This document shows positions 8,000 to 15,352 of a DNA stretch of 64,000 nt, piece after piece. The translations under genes and the position numbers were made by a program. The stretch is from an uncultured SAR86 cluster bacterium (GTDB lineage: Bacteria; Pseudomonadota; Gammaproteobacteria; Magnimaribacterales; D2472). Position 1 is the first letter of the stretch. Each line of letters opens with the position of its first letter. The stretch lies in NCBI GenBank assembly GCA_902594515.1, contig CACJML010000001.1, forward strand, positions 1 through 64,000, read 5' to 3'. The notes under the pieces were generated by a model. The model was given only the letters and a program-made list of their open reading frames with translations, was not told where the DNA came from and searched no databases.

Positions 8000-9304
8000 A
8001 TGAAAGCCGCACCAAATAATTTAAAACAAAGATTACTGTTTTTAGGGCCAAGTGTAATTGTCACTGGAAGTATTGTTGGCAGTGGCTCTATAGCTCTATC
8101 ACCCTTATTAGGGGCTGCCGCAGGTTTTTCATTATTGTGGTGGATTTTATTAAGCTTGTGGAGCAAACCTTTGATACAAGCGGAGATTAGTCGTTATGTT
8201 GTAGTAACGAAAAAGACCTTTCTTGAATCATTTGCCGAAATGCCTGGTCCAAAGACTAACTTGAATAATAAGCAGGCTTCATGGTTGGTATGGTTTATGT
8301 TCATTGGAGTCATTCCATCAGTAGCTGGAATGGGCGGATTAATCGGTGCGGTAGCCGAATCCGGATACTTGATGATTTCAATTATCAGTATCGAGACCTG
8401 GGTATTTATCCTGTGTCTTATAACTTGGCTGATTTTGTATATCGGAGGTTACCAGTCCCTTGAAAAAATTTTATTGGCTATGGTTTTTATTTTTTCCGTT
8501 GTCACATTAATCATTGCAATTGCCATGCAATCTACGACTTTCTCGATTCAAGCGGAGGATATCCTTAGAGGCCTAAGTTTTAAGTTTCCAACCGAGCATA
8601 CAGCATTAGCGCTTGCGGTTTTTGGATTCACAGGAATTAGTTACGGCGAAATTATGGCGTATACATACTGGTGCAAAGAAAAAGGATATTCAAACCATGA
8701 CGGTGATCCAAGACAAGTTAGAAATTGGATCAAGACTATGCAAACCGATGTTTGGATAACAGTTTTTTTGGTTACTATTGGCACCATTCCATTTTTTTTG
8801 TTGGGGGCATCGATTTTAAATTCGCAGGGCCTTTACCCACCTCCTAACGGAGATATTATCCAAACACTTTTAGTGATGTTCACTAGCATTTTAGGAGAAT
8901 GGGCAAGATGGTTCTTCATCCCACTAACATTCTTTGTTTTATTTTCAACTTTTCTTTCTGGCACTGCTGCTTTTACTAGAACCATCACAGATTACTTTAT
9001 TTCAATGGGGCTAATTATTGAGAGAGGGAATACACGGCAGGAGCTTGTTCATTTAATAGCATTTTTAATCCCAGCATTTTCTTGTATAGCATACTTCATT
9101 CTTCCCAATCCAGTTTTATTATTAATGATCGCTGGGATTTGGGCAGCATTAGGATTACCGATTGTGAATATTGGAGCACTATATCTTGTAAATAAACTTG
9201 ATAAAGAATTCCAACCAAGCAACCTCACAAAAAAAATACTCACTATTACTCTAATTCTTCAATTATCAATAGCTGGGCTTTTAGTAATTAGCCAGATAAG
9301 CTGA
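8000..9304 (+). CDS. Divergent Nramp-family transporter
   Basis: Integral membrane protein of 434 residues with about 11 hydrophobic segments, related to the Nramp/MntH metal transporters. The first helix reads GPSVIVTGSIVGSGSIALSP, so the canonical metal-binding DPGN is absent. The sixth-helix MPH motif is also replaced (GFTGISYGEIMAY). Both changes are seen in a divergent bacterial branch of the family whose substrate is not established. A cytoplasmic loop (CKEKGYS near 225) is shared with that branch. The gene stands alone, divergent from the PhyH gene and convergent with the TauD gene. Transport of Mn or Fe should not be assumed. Confidence 0.8.
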   Translation: MKAAPNNLKQRLLFLGPSVIVTGSIVGSGSIALSPLLGAAAGFSLLWWILLSLWSKPLIQAEISRYVVVTKKTFLESFAEMPGPKTNLNNKQASWLVWFMFIGVIPSVAGMGGLIGAVAESGYLMISIISIETWVFILCLITWLILYIGGYQSLEKILLAMVFIFSVVTLIIAIAMQSTTFSIQAEDILRGLSFKFPTEHTALALAVFGFTGISYGEIMAYTYWCKEKGYSNHDGDPRQVRNWIKTMQTDVWITVFLVTIGTIPFFLLGASILNSQGLYPPPNGDIIQTLLVMFTSILGEWARWFFIPLTFFVLFSTFLSGTAAFTRTITDYFISMGLIIERGNTRQELVHLIAFLIPAFSCIAYFILPNPVLLLMIAGIWAALGLPIVNIGALYLVNKLDKEFQPSNLTKKILTITLILQLSIAGLLVISQIS

Positions 9305-9319
9305 GACTTTCTGTTTAAA

Positions 9320-10168
9320 TTAAAATTGAGTATCGGCTATTGTAGTTCTGTGCAACAAACGCTGATATCCATCATACCCACCAGTCGCTGCATGCAAAAG
9401 AGATCTATTATCCCAAATAATAAGCATTTTCTCTGACCATCGATGTGAATATATTAATTCCTCTCTTGTTTGCCATTCGTATAACTCAATGAGCAAGCTA
9501 TCACTTTCATCTTTTTCAAGACCCTCAAACCCCTGAATATAAGCAGCTGATGAGTACAGTGCTTTTTCACCTGTTTCGTGATGCGTCCTTACAAACGGAT
9601 GTGAATATTTCTTCCTTGCCTCCTCGCTTGGAATTATGTTCATTGATCTACCATTTTTTTTATCTTCATCGCCGTATGCTCCAGTTGGGGCATATCCAAG
9701 TTCGGCTGAATGAATTGCTATTAGCGATTCAACTTTGTTTCTAAGACTGGAGGGCAGACTTTCGTATGCTCTCACTTGGTTAGCAAATAAGGTGTTGCCA
9801 CCAATTGGCGGAATAGTAATTCCGTAAAGACAAGTTCCGGCAGGAGGAATATCTAAAAAACTCCAATCAGTGTGAAATACCTCAGCAAAGATAGAAGTTG
9901 TTTCATTTGGATCTCTTCGAATTGCTGCAATATTTTCATGACCTTCTATATGTCCAAAAAAAGGATCATCTCCAAATTCACCAAAAGCAAGCGTAAAATT
10001 TTCTAAATCATGATTTGATAAGTTTTGTTCAGGGAAAATTAAAACCTTATGTTTTAACCAATAATCTCGCAGCTTGCCACTTAGATCATTTGAAATTTTT
10101 TGGGTTAGGTCTATGCCTGTTACAAAAGCACCGCATGCTGAATTAGTTTCTTTAACCTGTAAACCCAT
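9320..10168 (-). CDS. TauD/TfdA family Fe(II)/2-oxoglutarate dioxygenase
   Basis: Dioxygenase of 282 residues in the TauD/TfdA family. Iron ligands are H99 and D101 in VFHTDWSF and distal H259 in SLLHAATGGY, with the 2-oxoglutarate-anchoring arginine R274 in LLHRTTI. All catalytic residues are intact. Family members open taurine, 2,4-D, alpha-ketoglutarate-like and other substrates; the sequence alone does not choose between them. No sulfonate transporter is adjacent, so a taurine role is not supported by context. Length is normal and it is probably monocistronic. Confidence 0.92.
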   Translation of the reverse strand: MGLQVKETNSACGAFVTGIDLTQKISNDLSGKLRDYWLKHKVLIFPEQNLSNHDLENFTLAFGEFGDDPFFGHIEGHENIAAIRRDPNETTSIFAEVFHTDWSFLDIPPAGTCLYGITIPPIGGNTLFANQVRAYESLPSSLRNKVESLIAIHSAELGYAPTGAYGDEDKKNGRSMNIIPSEEARKKYSHPFVRTHHETGEKALYSSAAYIQGFEGLEKDESDSLLIELYEWQTREELIYSHRWSEKMLIIWDNRSLLHAATGGYDGYQRLLHRTTIADTQF

Positions 10169-10262
10169 CCAACAATTATGCGATACGCCAAATTTACATT
10201 CAAACTCAAAAGCTTGTAATTATTTTTTTTGTCCATATTTATATAGAACAATCGTTGTTTTG

Positions 10263-10309
10263 CCTAAGTCTTGTTTTAAATGGGCACATTTAAACCTTAC
10301 ATACTTAGG
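10263..10309 (+). repeat. Nested inverted repeat in 5' region of the Gly-rich protein gene
   Basis: Two nearly concentric inverted repeats. The inner one pairs TTTAAATG (10275-10282) with CATTTAAA (10287-10294) around a 4-base loop; the outer one pairs CCTAAGT (10263-10269) with ACTTAGG (10303-10309). Together they could fold as one 47-nt hairpin with an internal loop, or act as a dyad operator. The gene start is 34 bases downstream. Function is inference. Confidence 0.5.
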
Positions 10310-10342
10310 ACGCCCAGCAAATTTTAAATTTAGGAGATAAAT

Positions 10343-10717
10343 ATGAGATATATATTATTATTATCCATTGCCTTGATATCCCCTTTTAATTTTGCCGATT
10401 ATCACACTGGTGGAGGCGGCGGAAGCGGTGGAGGATCTAGTGATACTTCTTATGGAGGAAGCTCAGGTGGTGGTTATGGTGGTGGCAGTAGTGCTGCTGG
10501 TGGATTATTGTTACTGGGTGGAATTTATTACTTTTTCATTAGGGATAACGGTGAAGATGAGGCTGATGCCTTTAGTTCAAAGTTAACTAATGAAAGTAGG
10601 TTTGAAATAAATTTTCATGATAGTGAAATTAATTATGAAAATTCAAATTTTAGCGCTCAAAACTTTTCATTTCCTCAAAATACATTTCAACTAAATATTA
10701 AATATAAGTTAAATTAA
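10343..10717 (+). CDS. Secreted or membrane Gly-rich protein, function unknown
   Basis: Unrecognised 124-residue protein. A signal peptide is likely at residues 1-18 (hydrophobic core, cleavage near NFA-DY). It is followed by a low-complexity Gly/Ser region with GGGGGSGGG-type runs (about 23-54), a short hydrophobic segment (GGLLLLGGIYYFF, about 54-66), then an acidic and Asn/Phe-rich tail with alternating aromatics and a final FQLNIKYKLN that would suit a beta strand. A good ribosome site (AGGAG) lies before ATG 10343. A strong hairpin follows the stop, so the gene is probably expressed as a single-gene transcript. An envelope role is a guess from the signal peptide and composition. Confidence 0.7.
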   Translation: MRYILLLSIALISPFNFADYHTGGGGGSGGGSSDTSYGGSSGGGYGGGSSAAGGLLLLGGIYYFFIRDNGEDEADAFSSKLTNESRFEINFHDSEINYENSNFSAQNFSFPQNTFQLNIKYKLN

Positions 10718-10724
10718 TGTAGTC

Positions 10725-10745
10725 GGGGCTTGCTAATCAAGCCCC
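10725..10745 (+). terminator. Hairpin after the Gly-rich protein gene
   Basis: Perfect 8-bp stem GGGGCTTG / CAAGCCCC with a 5-base loop, seven bases after the stop codon. The following tract is AAATTT rather than a long T run, so intrinsic termination may be moderate. Confidence 0.65.
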
Positions 10746-10772
10746 AAATTTAAAAACATTTGCACTGTATTT

Positions 10773-10789
10773 GTGTTATATTATATCAC
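10773..10789 (+). promoter_or_regulatory. Candidate Zur (zinc uptake regulator) operator
   Basis: The 17-bp near-palindrome GTGTTATATTATATCAC has one mismatch between half-sites and closely matches the gammaproteobacterial Zur consensus core GTTATANTATAAC. It overlaps a possible promoter (TTGCAC at 10760-10765, 16-bp gap, TATATC at 10782-10787), so bound Zur would block it. It lies just before a small His/Cys protein and a His-rich TonB receptor, as expected for a zinc-repressed uptake locus. The match is seen directly; Zur control is inferred. Confidence 0.7.
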
Positions 10790-10794
10790 TTAAT

Positions 10795-11073
10795 ATGAGT
10801 GCTAGTTTTTTCAAATCAAAGCAAGTTTTTCTTTATTCAGCGATTTTGTTTGCTGCTCTAACCTCTGCTGATCCATTTTTGCATCATGAGGTTCCTGAGG
10901 AAGGTCATGTATTAGAGTGCCAACTTTGCAGCAATGATTTTGCTGAAACTAGAATCCAAACTAGCCATCGAAAAAATTCTAAGTACGAGCTTGTTGTAAG
11001 CATCAAAACTGAAAGTTTAGTCAGCTTAATTCATTCAACAAGCTATATATCAAGAGCACCTCCAAGAATCTAA
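10795..11073 (+). CDS. Small exported His/Cys-containing protein of the zinc-receptor locus
   Basis: Protein of 92 residues from ATG 10795 (MSASFFKSKQ). An upstream in-frame TTG at 10771 lies inside the Zur-like operator and is rejected. It has an N-terminal hydrophobic segment (about 10-27, signal peptide or anchor) followed by the metal-ligand-like cluster HHEVPEEGHVLECQLC, i.e. paired His, a further His and a CxxC. The rest is unremarkable and basic at the C-terminus. Small CxxC/His proteins often sit beside TonB metal receptors. A metal-sensing or metal-handling role is inferred from ligands and context, not from a recognised family. No Shine-Dalgarno is visible, so the message may be almost leaderless. 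Confidence 0.7.
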   Translation: MSASFFKSKQVFLYSAILFAALTSADPFLHHEVPEEGHVLECQLCSNDFAETRIQTSHRKNSKYELVVSIKTESLVSLIHSTSYISRAPPRI

Positions 11074-11112
11074 GATTTCTTTTTTCTTAAATTTTTCTTC
11101 AAGGAGGTACAT

Positions 11113-13374
11113 ATGAAGAACAAAATTCAAGCATTTTTGGTTATAGGTGCACTTTCAGTATTAAATATAACCGCACAGGAAACAGAAGAAATTTTGGTTA
11201 CAGCCTCATTTGTTTCTTCTGAAGTAAATGGTGCATTGCATGTGGTGGATGGTGATGAAATCGATACTGCTGCAAATTCAAGTTTAGGTGAAGCAATCGA
11301 CGATTTGCTGGGAGTTTCCTCAGCTGATTTTGGGTCTGCCATTGGCCAACCAATAATAAGGGGTATGTCAGGTACAAGGGTGAAAGTTCTTGATAATGGA
11401 GTGGTTAACAGGGATGTCTCCGCATTGGGTCCAGATCATCCAAATGACACAGATTTAAATAATATCCAACAGATAGAAGTGATCAAAGGGCCTGCATCAC
11501 TTTTATACGCTAATGGAAGCATTGGCGGGATTATCAATATTGTTGATAATACCATTTCAAAAGTAGACTTTGACAAGCCAAGCTTTCAACTTGGTCTTGA
11601 GTCTCAGTCTGTTAATGATGGTGAGTCTCAAAATTTTTCTTATACAGATAATGTTGGTGGTCTAAATATAGTCCTTTCTCATAAAAGTTCTGAATTTGGA
11701 AATTTTGACATTCCCTCAGGTGCCATCATGCATGAAGAAGAAGAGCACCATGATGAAGAAGAAGAGCATCATGATGAGGAAGAAGAGCACCATGATGATG
11801 CCGGTTTTTTAGCAAACTCAGATTATGAGTTAGAGTCAACTAGTATTGGTATTTCAAAAACTGGAGATTGGGGATACTTTGGTATTTCTGCCAAGTCATT
11901 AGAAAATATGCATGGAATTCCATTTCATGGTGATGGACACGGTCATGATGAGCATGGTGATGAGCATGGTGATGAGGAAGAGCATGGTGAAGAAGAAGAG
12001 CATGAAGGTGAAAGAATCTTTGCTGTTACTGATTCTGATAAACTTGATCTCAGGGGTTCCCTAAATATTGATGGTTCCATTTTTAGTTCAGTTGATTATT
12101 TTATTAGAGATACCGACTATGAATTAGTTGAGCAACATGCTGAAGAAGAGGAACATCATGATGAAGATGAAGAGCATGATGAGCACGGACATGAAGAAGG
12201 CCCTACAACATTTGCTAACGAAGCAACGGAATTTGGCTATACTTTCAATCTAGCTGATACCTCACTGTTTTCACAAAAGCTTGCTTTTAATTTTGCTGAA
12301 GAGGAGTCATCAGTCATTGGAAGCGAATCTTTTATGAATCCTGCAACTTCTGAGGAAGCAACTGTCGGGTACTATATTTCCGGAGATTATGGTTTATTCA
12401 AATTAGATGCTGGACTTAGGATAGATAATATAGATCGAAAAGGTTCCATTACTACTCATGAAGAGCATCATGATGAAGATGAGCATCACGATGAAGAGGA
12501 AGAGCATCACGATGAGGAAGAAGAGCATCATGATGAGGAAGAGACTGAGACAGTAAACCACAAAAAGGATTTTGATAATCGAAGTTTTGCTATTGCTTTA
12601 TCAAGGGACCTTAACGAATCTTTATCTTTAGAGATCGGAACATCTGTTGTGGAAAGAGCACCATCTGTCAGTGAGTTATTCATGAACGGACCTCACTTGG
12701 TAACGCAAAGGTTTGAGGTGGGCAACCCCAATCTCAATGTTGAAACGGCTAGAAATGTTGAATTTACACTGAGATATGCTAACGAAGGAGTTTATGCATC
12801 ATTCACTGCTTTCCAAAATGATATAGATGACTATATTTATTTGCAGGATGAATCTGAAGAAGAACATGCTGATCATGATGAGGAGCATGAAGAGGGCCAT
12901 GATGATCATGAAGGCCTGATTCTTGCTAATTTTCTTCAAGAAAGCGCAGAGTTTAGAGGCTATGAGCTAGAAATCGGCAGAGTATACGACCTTGGGTCTG
13001 GTTTGCTAGACATTAGATATGCTAGGGATGAACTCACCGCATCCTTTAATGATGGACATGATGTTCCAAGAATTACTCCTGCAAGGAATCTATATTCACT
13101 TTCTTACTCAAAAGGCAGTATGTTATTTAAACTTCTGCTGAAAGATGTTGATAAGCAAGATGAGATTGGTGAGGGGGAAACTTCTACCGATGGCTACCAG
13201 ATGCTTAATGCAAGATTAACTAAAACATTTGATTTAGGTAACTCAAATTTAAGTGTTTCTATATTTGGAAATAACTTGCTTGATGAAGTAGCCAGAAATC
13301 ATTCGTCGTATGTTAAATCTCAAGTTCCATTGCCCGGTAAAAATTATGGAGTGAAATTTAACCTTAATTTCTAA
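11113..13374 (+). CDS. TonB-dependent outer-membrane receptor with five His/Glu/Asp tracts, ZnuD-like
   Basis: Outer-membrane receptor of 753 residues with a signal peptide (about 1-21, ending ITA-QE). It has a TonB-box-like EEILVTAS, a plug domain (GQPIIRGMSGTRVKVLDNG, then VEVIKGPASLLYANGSIGGIINI in shortened form) and a beta-barrel ending in NFNLNF-like aromatic strands. Five acidic, His-rich loops lie at about residues 206-229, 272-300, 339-363, 448-478 and 580-601, built from units such as HHDEEEE. Neisserial ZnuD captures zinc with similar His-rich loops. A strong AAGGAGGT site precedes ATG 11113, and a Zur-like box lies upstream of the preceding gene. Substrate zinc is a strong inference; copper or nickel are alternatives. 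Confidence 0.9.
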   Translation: MKNKIQAFLVIGALSVLNITAQETEEILVTASFVSSEVNGALHVVDGDEIDTAANSSLGEAIDDLLGVSSADFGSAIGQPIIRGMSGTRVKVLDNGVVNRDVSALGPDHPNDTDLNNIQQIEVIKGPASLLYANGSIGGIINIVDNTISKVDFDKPSFQLGLESQSVNDGESQNFSYTDNVGGLNIVLSHKSSEFGNFDIPSGAIMHEEEEHHDEEEEHHDEEEEHHDDAGFLANSDYELESTSIGISKTGDWGYFGISAKSLENMHGIPFHGDGHGHDEHGDEHGDEEEHGEEEEHEGERIFAVTDSDKLDLRGSLNIDGSIFSSVDYFIRDTDYELVEQHAEEEEHHDEDEEHDEHGHEEGPTTFANEATEFGYTFNLADTSLFSQKLAFNFAEEESSVIGSESFMNPATSEEATVGYYISGDYGLFKLDAGLRIDNIDRKGSITTHEEHHDEDEHHDEEEEHHDEEEEHHDEEETETVNHKKDFDNRSFAIALSRDLNESLSLEIGTSVVERAPSVSELFMNGPHLVTQRFEVGNPNLNVETARNVEFTLRYANEGVYASFTAFQNDIDDYIYLQDESEEEHADHDEEHEEGHDDHEGLILANFLQESAEFRGYELEIGRVYDLGSGLLDIRYARDELTASFNDGHDVPRITPARNLYSLSYSKGSMLFKLLLKDVDKQDEIGEGETSTDGYQMLNARLTKTFDLGNSNLSVSIFGNNLLDEVARNHSSYVKSQVPLPGKNYGVKFNLNF
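11740..11806 (+). repeat. Tandem 21-bp coding repeat in TonB receptor, first tract
   Basis: About three copies of a 21-bp unit encoding HHDEEEE in an extracellular loop. Copies differ mostly at synonymous third positions (CAC/CAT, GAA/GAG), so the peptide repeat is better conserved than the DNA. Confidence 0.8.
12457..12545 (+). repeat. Tandem 21-bp coding repeat in TonB receptor, fourth tract
   Basis: Repeats of the same HHDEEEE-type unit as in the first tract (HHDEDE, then HHDEEEE copies). They lie in a different barrel loop, which suggests internal duplication or convergent selection for metal-binding charge. Confidence 0.8.
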
Positions 13375-13389
13375 TTAAGAACTATAGTC

Positions 13390-13425
13390 TTGTGCCTTAG
13401 CGTCCCCTTGTTAGTTAAGGCACAA
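13390..13425 (+). terminator. Hairpin after TonB receptor gene
   Basis: Perfect 10-bp stem TTGTGCCTTA / TAAGGCACAA with a 16-base loop, 15 bases after the receptor stop. No clear T run follows, so rho-independent function is only probable. Confidence 0.55.
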
Positions 13426-13519
13426 AGGGCTTCAAAAGTGACCTGATAATTTCCTCGTGTTAATAAAATAATTACTTTTTTTATTTGGAGTATTTACAAA
13501 TAATATTTTTTTTAATTTA

Positions 13520-13555
13520 ATAGGTTTGTCGTGATTTGATCCTATTGCCGCGACA
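13520..13555 (+). promoter_or_regulatory. Possible operator dyads upstream of alkB
   Basis: Within the 244-base gap before alkB are two interleaved dyads: ATAGG (13520) with CCTAT (13541), and TGTCGTG (13527) with CGCGACA (13549), the latter with one mismatch. The rest of the gap is very AT-rich, and I see no gene in it. Regulatory function is speculative. Confidence 0.3.
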
Positions 13556-13618
13556 TAAAAGAAGGAGCTAAAACGGAATTTATTCCCAGGATTTAATTTA
13601 ACGAAATGGAGTTTTTCT

Positions 13619-14728
13619 ATGAAAACGCTATATGTAAATGCTCGTTATTTAATTGTTCCTGTTATGACAGTGATAACAATTATCGGGCTGTATTTTGGGG
13701 GTATTTATGCTTGGATAGGGGCTTCTCTATTTGTCATAAATACTATTATTGACACCCTTACAAAGGATATACATTTAAGAGCTGACTTTGATAATGAGGG
13801 TAATTCTTACGGAATAAAAGCATTTCAATATTCAGTAATGTATTTGATGTTACCAACGTTTGTTGTTCTTCAGGTGTTGCTTGCCTACAACCTTTATCAA
13901 TTTGTCACGCTTGGGACAATCTCATCTGTGGAGCTTATTGGAGCAACTTTATCCTGTGGATTATGGGCTGGATTAGGAATTATCTACGGTCATGAGTTGT
14001 CTCATAATAAGAAAGAAGGATTTAGAGTTTCAAGAGCAATAATGGCTCTAAGTGGTGCCGCACATTTTACTTACGCGCATGTATACAATCATCACCTTGA
14101 TCTAGCTCATGAAGATGATCCAGCTACTGCTCCCAGAGGTAGGAATGTTTACGCACATGCTTGGTTGTCTCATGTAGGACAATCAAAGTTTTCTTATGAT
14201 CTTGAAGCTGAAAAATTAAAGAAACTTGGCAAATCTTTTTTTTCATTTGATAACAAATGGTTACTAGGTTACCTTTATAGCCTTCCTTCAATTGTTCTCT
14301 TCGTTTGGGCTGGTGGGATTATTGGTATCTTTGCCCTAGTTACTGTTTGGATCATTTCTAACTTTTTATTGGAGGCCTTAAACTTTATGGGGCACTATGG
14401 GCTTATTCGGGAGCACGGAAAACCTGTAGAACATAGGCACTCTTGGGACAACGACAACTTATTTACCAGTTGGTTTTTTATTGAGATTGGAAGGCAATGC
14501 GACCATCACGTTAGAGGTGAGACTTATTTTTGGGAATTGGATGACGTTAAAGGGCCAAATTATGGCATTGGTTATTTCTCATTATTTGTTTTAACTCTAA
14601 TCCCAAGTCTTTTTAGAAGATTTGTTCAAAAACATCTTGATCATTGGGATGCACATTATGCTTCGCAGGAAGAAAAGAATATTGTTAATGCTTTGTATCC
14701 AGCCTTAGCCATCAAGGAGGCATCATGA
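13619..14728 (+). CDS. alkB: AlkB-like membrane non-heme diiron hydroxylase (alkane 1-monooxygenase family)
   Basis: Integral-membrane diiron hydroxylase of 369 residues with about six hydrophobic helices. The His clusters expected for the AlkB/XylM family are present: HELSH (H125, H129), HVYNHHLDLAH (H154, H158, H159, H164), NFMGHYGL (H259) with EHRHS (H272, H274), and CDHH (H296, H297). The second box differs from the usual EHxxGHH and the last reads RQCDHH instead of LQRHSDHH, so it is a divergent member. The next gene is a 2Fe-2S ferredoxin overlapping by four bases, so that is the likely electron donor rather than a fused rubredoxin. Substrate could be alkanes, fatty acids or terpenoid/aromatic methyl groups; the sequence does not decide. 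Confidence 0.85.
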   Translation: MKTLYVNARYLIVPVMTVITIIGLYFGGIYAWIGASLFVINTIIDTLTKDIHLRADFDNEGNSYGIKAFQYSVMYLMLPTFVVLQVLLAYNLYQFVTLGTISSVELIGATLSCGLWAGLGIIYGHELSHNKKEGFRVSRAIMALSGAAHFTYAHVYNHHLDLAHEDDPATAPRGRNVYAHAWLSHVGQSKFSYDLEAEKLKKLGKSFFSFDNKWLLGYLYSLPSIVLFVWAGGIIGIFALVTVWIISNFLLEALNFMGHYGLIREHGKPVEHRHSWDNDNLFTSWFFIEIGRQCDHHVRGETYFWELDDVKGPNYGIGYFSLFVLTLIPSLFRRFVQKHLDHWDAHYASQEEKNIVNALYPALAIKEAS

Positions 14729-15048
14729 TATTTGCAGGTCTAGCAAAGAAAAAAGATTACAAAGCAAATATTTTTCCTGAGGAACAGGAAATAATAATCA
14801 ATAAAGGTGAGACTCTGTTATCTGGAGCATTACGTTCAGGTTTGGCATGGCCACATAAATGTCAGGTTGGAAGTTGCGGGACTTGTCGATGCAAAATCAT
14901 TGAGGGTTCAATTCGACCAGAAATTGATTTTAATTATGTGCTTGATCCAGTAGATGTTGCATCGGGTTACGTATTGGCATGTCAGTCAACACTTAAGACA
15001 GATATCAAGGTCTCTGTAAAACTAAATAAACAAGGAAACATATCATGA
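14725..15048 (+). CDS. 2Fe-2S plant-type ferredoxin
   Basis: Ferredoxin of 107 residues with the plant-type/XylA-like cluster pattern C46, C51, C54 and C86 (CQVGSCGTC then LACQS). It starts within the alkB stop region (ATGA overlap) and overlaps the next gene the same way, so it should be translated together with the hydroxylase and feed electrons to its diiron site. No ferredoxin reductase gene is adjacent; reductase must come from elsewhere. AlkB enzymes are usually served by rubredoxin; a plant-type ferredoxin is more typical of XylM-type hydroxylases. Confidence 0.9.
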   Translation: MIFAGLAKKKDYKANIFPEEQEIIINKGETLLSGALRSGLAWPHKCQVGSCGTCRCKIIEGSIRPEIDFNYVLDPVDVASGYVLACQSTLKTDIKVSVKLNKQGNIS

Positions 15049-15254
15049 AGAATATTTTGGGATTAATAGCGATATTGTTATGGACAGCTTCAGCTGGAGC
15101 ACTTATATACTTTTCAGGAATATTAAGCTTGCACCAGCATATAGGTTGGTCACTTCTTATTGGTTTCATCCTTTTAGGGATTCACGTAATCAATCTTATT
15201 TTATATTTTAAGATTACAGGAAACGAACCCTATAAGTGGAAAACAAGAAGCTGA
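15045..15254 (+). CDS. Small membrane protein of the AlkB operon
   Basis: Protein of 69 residues with two hydrophobic helices (about 5-25 and 35-55) and a basic end (YKWKTRS). I recognise no family. Its ATG overlaps the ferredoxin stop by four bases, and a hairpin follows the stop, so it is the last gene of the hydroxylase operon. It may help anchor or stabilise the hydroxylase-ferredoxin pair; that is inference from position only. Confidence 0.7.
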   Translation: MKNILGLIAILLWTASAGALIYFSGILSLHQHIGWSLLIGFILLGIHVINLILYFKITGNEPYKWKTRS

Positions 15255-15262
15255 TTAGTATC

Positions 15263-15289
15263 TTAGGGCACTAAGAAATTAGTGCCTAA
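15263..15289 (+). terminator. Hairpin ending the alkB operon
   Basis: Stem TTAGGGCACTA / TAGTGCCTAA with one bulged G and a 6-base loop, eight bases after the last stop of the operon. The following T content is weak. Confidence 0.5.
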
Positions 15290-15352
15290 TCTCTATCCGT
15301 TAATCAGTTAAAGGAAGGCATCAGAGTAGAATTCAGTAATCAACAAAAAATT

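Noticed and set aside
10771-10794. TTG start for the small His/Cys protein
   Set aside because: The extra codons lie on the Zur-like operator and promoter; ATG 10795 is the better start.
11730-12915. His/Glu tracts as frameshift or assembly artefact
   Set aside because: All five stay in frame within a continuous 753-residue protein with normal plug and barrel features, and codon use within the repeats varies synonymously.
13520-13555. Confident operator for the alkB operon
   Set aside because: The dyads are short, interleaved and one has a mismatch; kept only as a low-confidence feature.
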